Below the pieces are notes generated by a model. It ran no database searches and was not told the origin of the DNA. It saw only the letters and a program-made list of their open reading frames with translations. The translations under genes were made by a program, and so were the position numbers. A DNA stretch of 13,678 nucleotides, from contig CAMUBM010000007.1 of assembly GCA_947087145.1 (NCBI GenBank), positions 1 to 13,678 on the forward strand, in the 5' to 3' direction. The stretch is from an uncultured Mycoplasmatota bacterium. GTDB lineage: Bacteria > Bacillota_I > Bacilli_A > RF39 > UBA660. This document shows positions 12,513 through 13,678 of the stretch, piece after piece. Every line of letters begins with the position of its first letter. Position 1 is the stretch's first letter.

Positions 12513-13678
12513 ATGGAAGATACCATTGCATCTATTTCAACTGCTTTAGGAAGTGGAGCCATTTCTATCATTCGTTTAAGTGGAAAAGAAGCAGTAGAAA
12601 TCACAAACCAGATTTTTAAAGGAACCGACTTAACAAAAGTATTTTCTCATACTATACATTATGGGTTTATTGTAGATGATTTAGAAGAAATCGACGAAGT
12701 ATTAGTAAGTGTGATGCTTTCACCCAAAACGTATACAACAGAAGACATAGTAGAAATTAATTGTCATGGTGGAATAGCAACAACCAATAAAATACTAGAA
12801 CTAGTAGTAAAAAATGGAGCTCGTCTAGCAGAACCAGGAGAATTTACCAAACGGGCATTCTTAAATGGTCGTATTAACCTTTTAGAAGCCGAGTCTGTAA
12901 GTGATATGATAGAAGCCAAAAGTAATAAACAAAGAGCCATGGCCATGAACGGTTTAAACGGAAGACTTACCAATATAGTTCGGGGAATAAAAGACAATAT
13001 ATTAAACTTAATTGCCAATATTGAAGTCAATATTGATTACCCTGAATACGAAGATGCCATCGAAGTCACTCCAAAATACTTAAAAGAACATTTAACATCT
13101 ATTGAAAAAAACTTAGAACTACTACTTTCTAATGCCAAAATAGGAAAAATCATAAAATCAGGAATTGATGTTGCAATTATTGGACGTCCAAATGTCGGAA
13201 AAAGTAGCATTCTAAACGCTTTACTAAACGAAGACAAAGCAATAGTAACAGATATATCTGGAACAACAAGAGACATTATTGAAGCAAAAATGAATTTAAA
13301 TGGAATAGAAATCAATCTAATTGATACAGCAGGAATAAGAGAAACCGAAGATATTGTTGAAAAAATAGGGGTAGATAAAAGTAAGAAAATGCTACAAGAT
13401 GCAGATTTAATTATTTTAGTTTTAAATAACAATGAGAAATTAACATGTGAAGATAAAGAATTATTAAAAGAAATACAAAATAAACCACATATAATTTTTA
13501 TTAATAAAACAGATTTACCTACAGAGTTAGAATTAATGAAAGAACAATATGTGGTCAAAGGAAATACCAAAGATTTAGATGGATTAGAATCCTTAAAACA
13601 AAAAATAATAGAAATGTACAACTTAGACAAAATCACCGAAAAAGATTTAACTTATTTATCCAATGTTCGTCAAATTAC
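12513..13678 (+). CDS. mnmE: tRNA modification GTPase MnmE (3' end outside window)
   Basis: MnmE, with MnmG, installs the aminomethyl-type group on U34 of certain tRNAs using GTP and a folate one-carbon donor. The first 388 residues of a roughly 450-residue protein are present. The N-terminal tetrahydrofolate-binding domain has DTIASISTALGSGAISIIR (3-21) and the FTKRAFLNGR motif (111-120). The GTPase (G) domain is inserted in the helical domain and shows G1 GRPNVGKS (224-231), the G2 loop SGTTRD (249-254), G3 DTAG (271-274) and G4 NKTD (331-334). The C-terminal catalytic cysteine motif (CxGK) lies beyond the edge. ATG at 12513 is preceded by AAAGGAAG at about 11 bases. Jag followed by mnmE is the common order in Bacillota; here it is interrupted by the 11221-12478 block. 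Confidence 0.96.
   Translation, partial: MEDTIASISTALGSGAISIIRLSGKEAVEITNQIFKGTDLTKVFSHTIHYGFIVDDLEEIDEVLVSVMLSPKTYTTEDIVEINCHGGIATTNKILELVVKNGARLAEPGEFTKRAFLNGRINLLEAESVSDMIEAKSNKQRAMAMNGLNGRLTNIVRGIKDNILNLIANIEVNIDYPEYEDAIEVTPKYLKEHLTSIEKNLELLLSNAKIGKIIKSGIDVAIIGRPNVGKSSILNALLNEDKAIVTDISGTTRDIIEAKMNLNGIEINLIDTAGIRETEDIVEKIGVDKSKKMLQDADLIILVLNNNEKLTCEDKELLKEIQNKPHIIFINKTDLPTELELMKEQYVVKGNTKDLDGLESLKQKIIEMYNLDKITEKDLTYLSNVRQI

Noticed and set aside
1..13678. CRISPR array, insertion sequence, tRNA or rRNA genes
   Set aside because: I saw no regularly spaced repeats, transposase motifs, terminal inverted repeats, or tRNA/rRNA signatures such as GGTTCRANTCC.

Overview
This window covers a chromosomal replication-origin region from a low-GC member of the Bacillota (Bacilli or a Mollicute-adjacent gut lineage; this placement is an inference). 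The sequence is strongly AT-rich. TGA acts as a stop (rnpA, the 49-codon ORF) and TGG encodes Trp, so the standard bacterial code applies. Shine-Dalgarno (SD) sequences of the AGGAGG type are strong. The organism cannot be named from this sequence alone.

The layout diverges from the origin. Leftward, on the minus strand, lie dnaA, dnaN, a comK-like gene, recF, gyrB and gyrA (gyrA runs off the left edge). Rightward, on the plus strand, lie rpmH, rnpA, yidC, jag/khpB, a two-gene unit (a 49-aa protein and a HipA-like kinase), a 67-aa membrane protein and mnmE (cut by the right edge). Every gene therefore points away from the origin. Between dnaA and rpmH are 327 gene-free bases with four perfect and five one-mismatch DnaA boxes. 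The dnaA-dnaN spacer holds four more boxes next to an almost pure A/T tract. This is a bipartite, Bacillus-like oriC, with the likely unwinding element on the dnaN side.

The left arm supplies replication initiation (DnaA), the sliding clamp (DnaN), gap repair (RecF) and supercoiling control (GyrB/GyrA). The notable departure is a ComK-family competence regulator between dnaN and recF, where Bacillus subtilis has the S4-domain gene yaaA. No remB/yaaB gene lies between recF and gyrB. The comK-like gene and recF each carry an identical 13-bp element in their upstream regions. The recF start region also carries a 9-bp perfect inverted repeat.

The right arm is the classic rpmH-rnpA-yidC-jag run (ribosomal protein L34, RNase P protein, membrane insertase, KH/R3H RNA-binding protein). 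It is closed by a terminator inside the end of jag. Before mnmE, where jag is often followed directly, sits an accessory block with its own promoters. Its first unit encodes a 49-aa protein overlapping a minimal HipA-like kinase that retains the catalytic Asp/Asn/Asp residues but lacks the usual N-terminal parts. Its second unit encodes a small two-helix membrane protein. The comK-like gene and the HipA-like pair are the best candidates for new biology.
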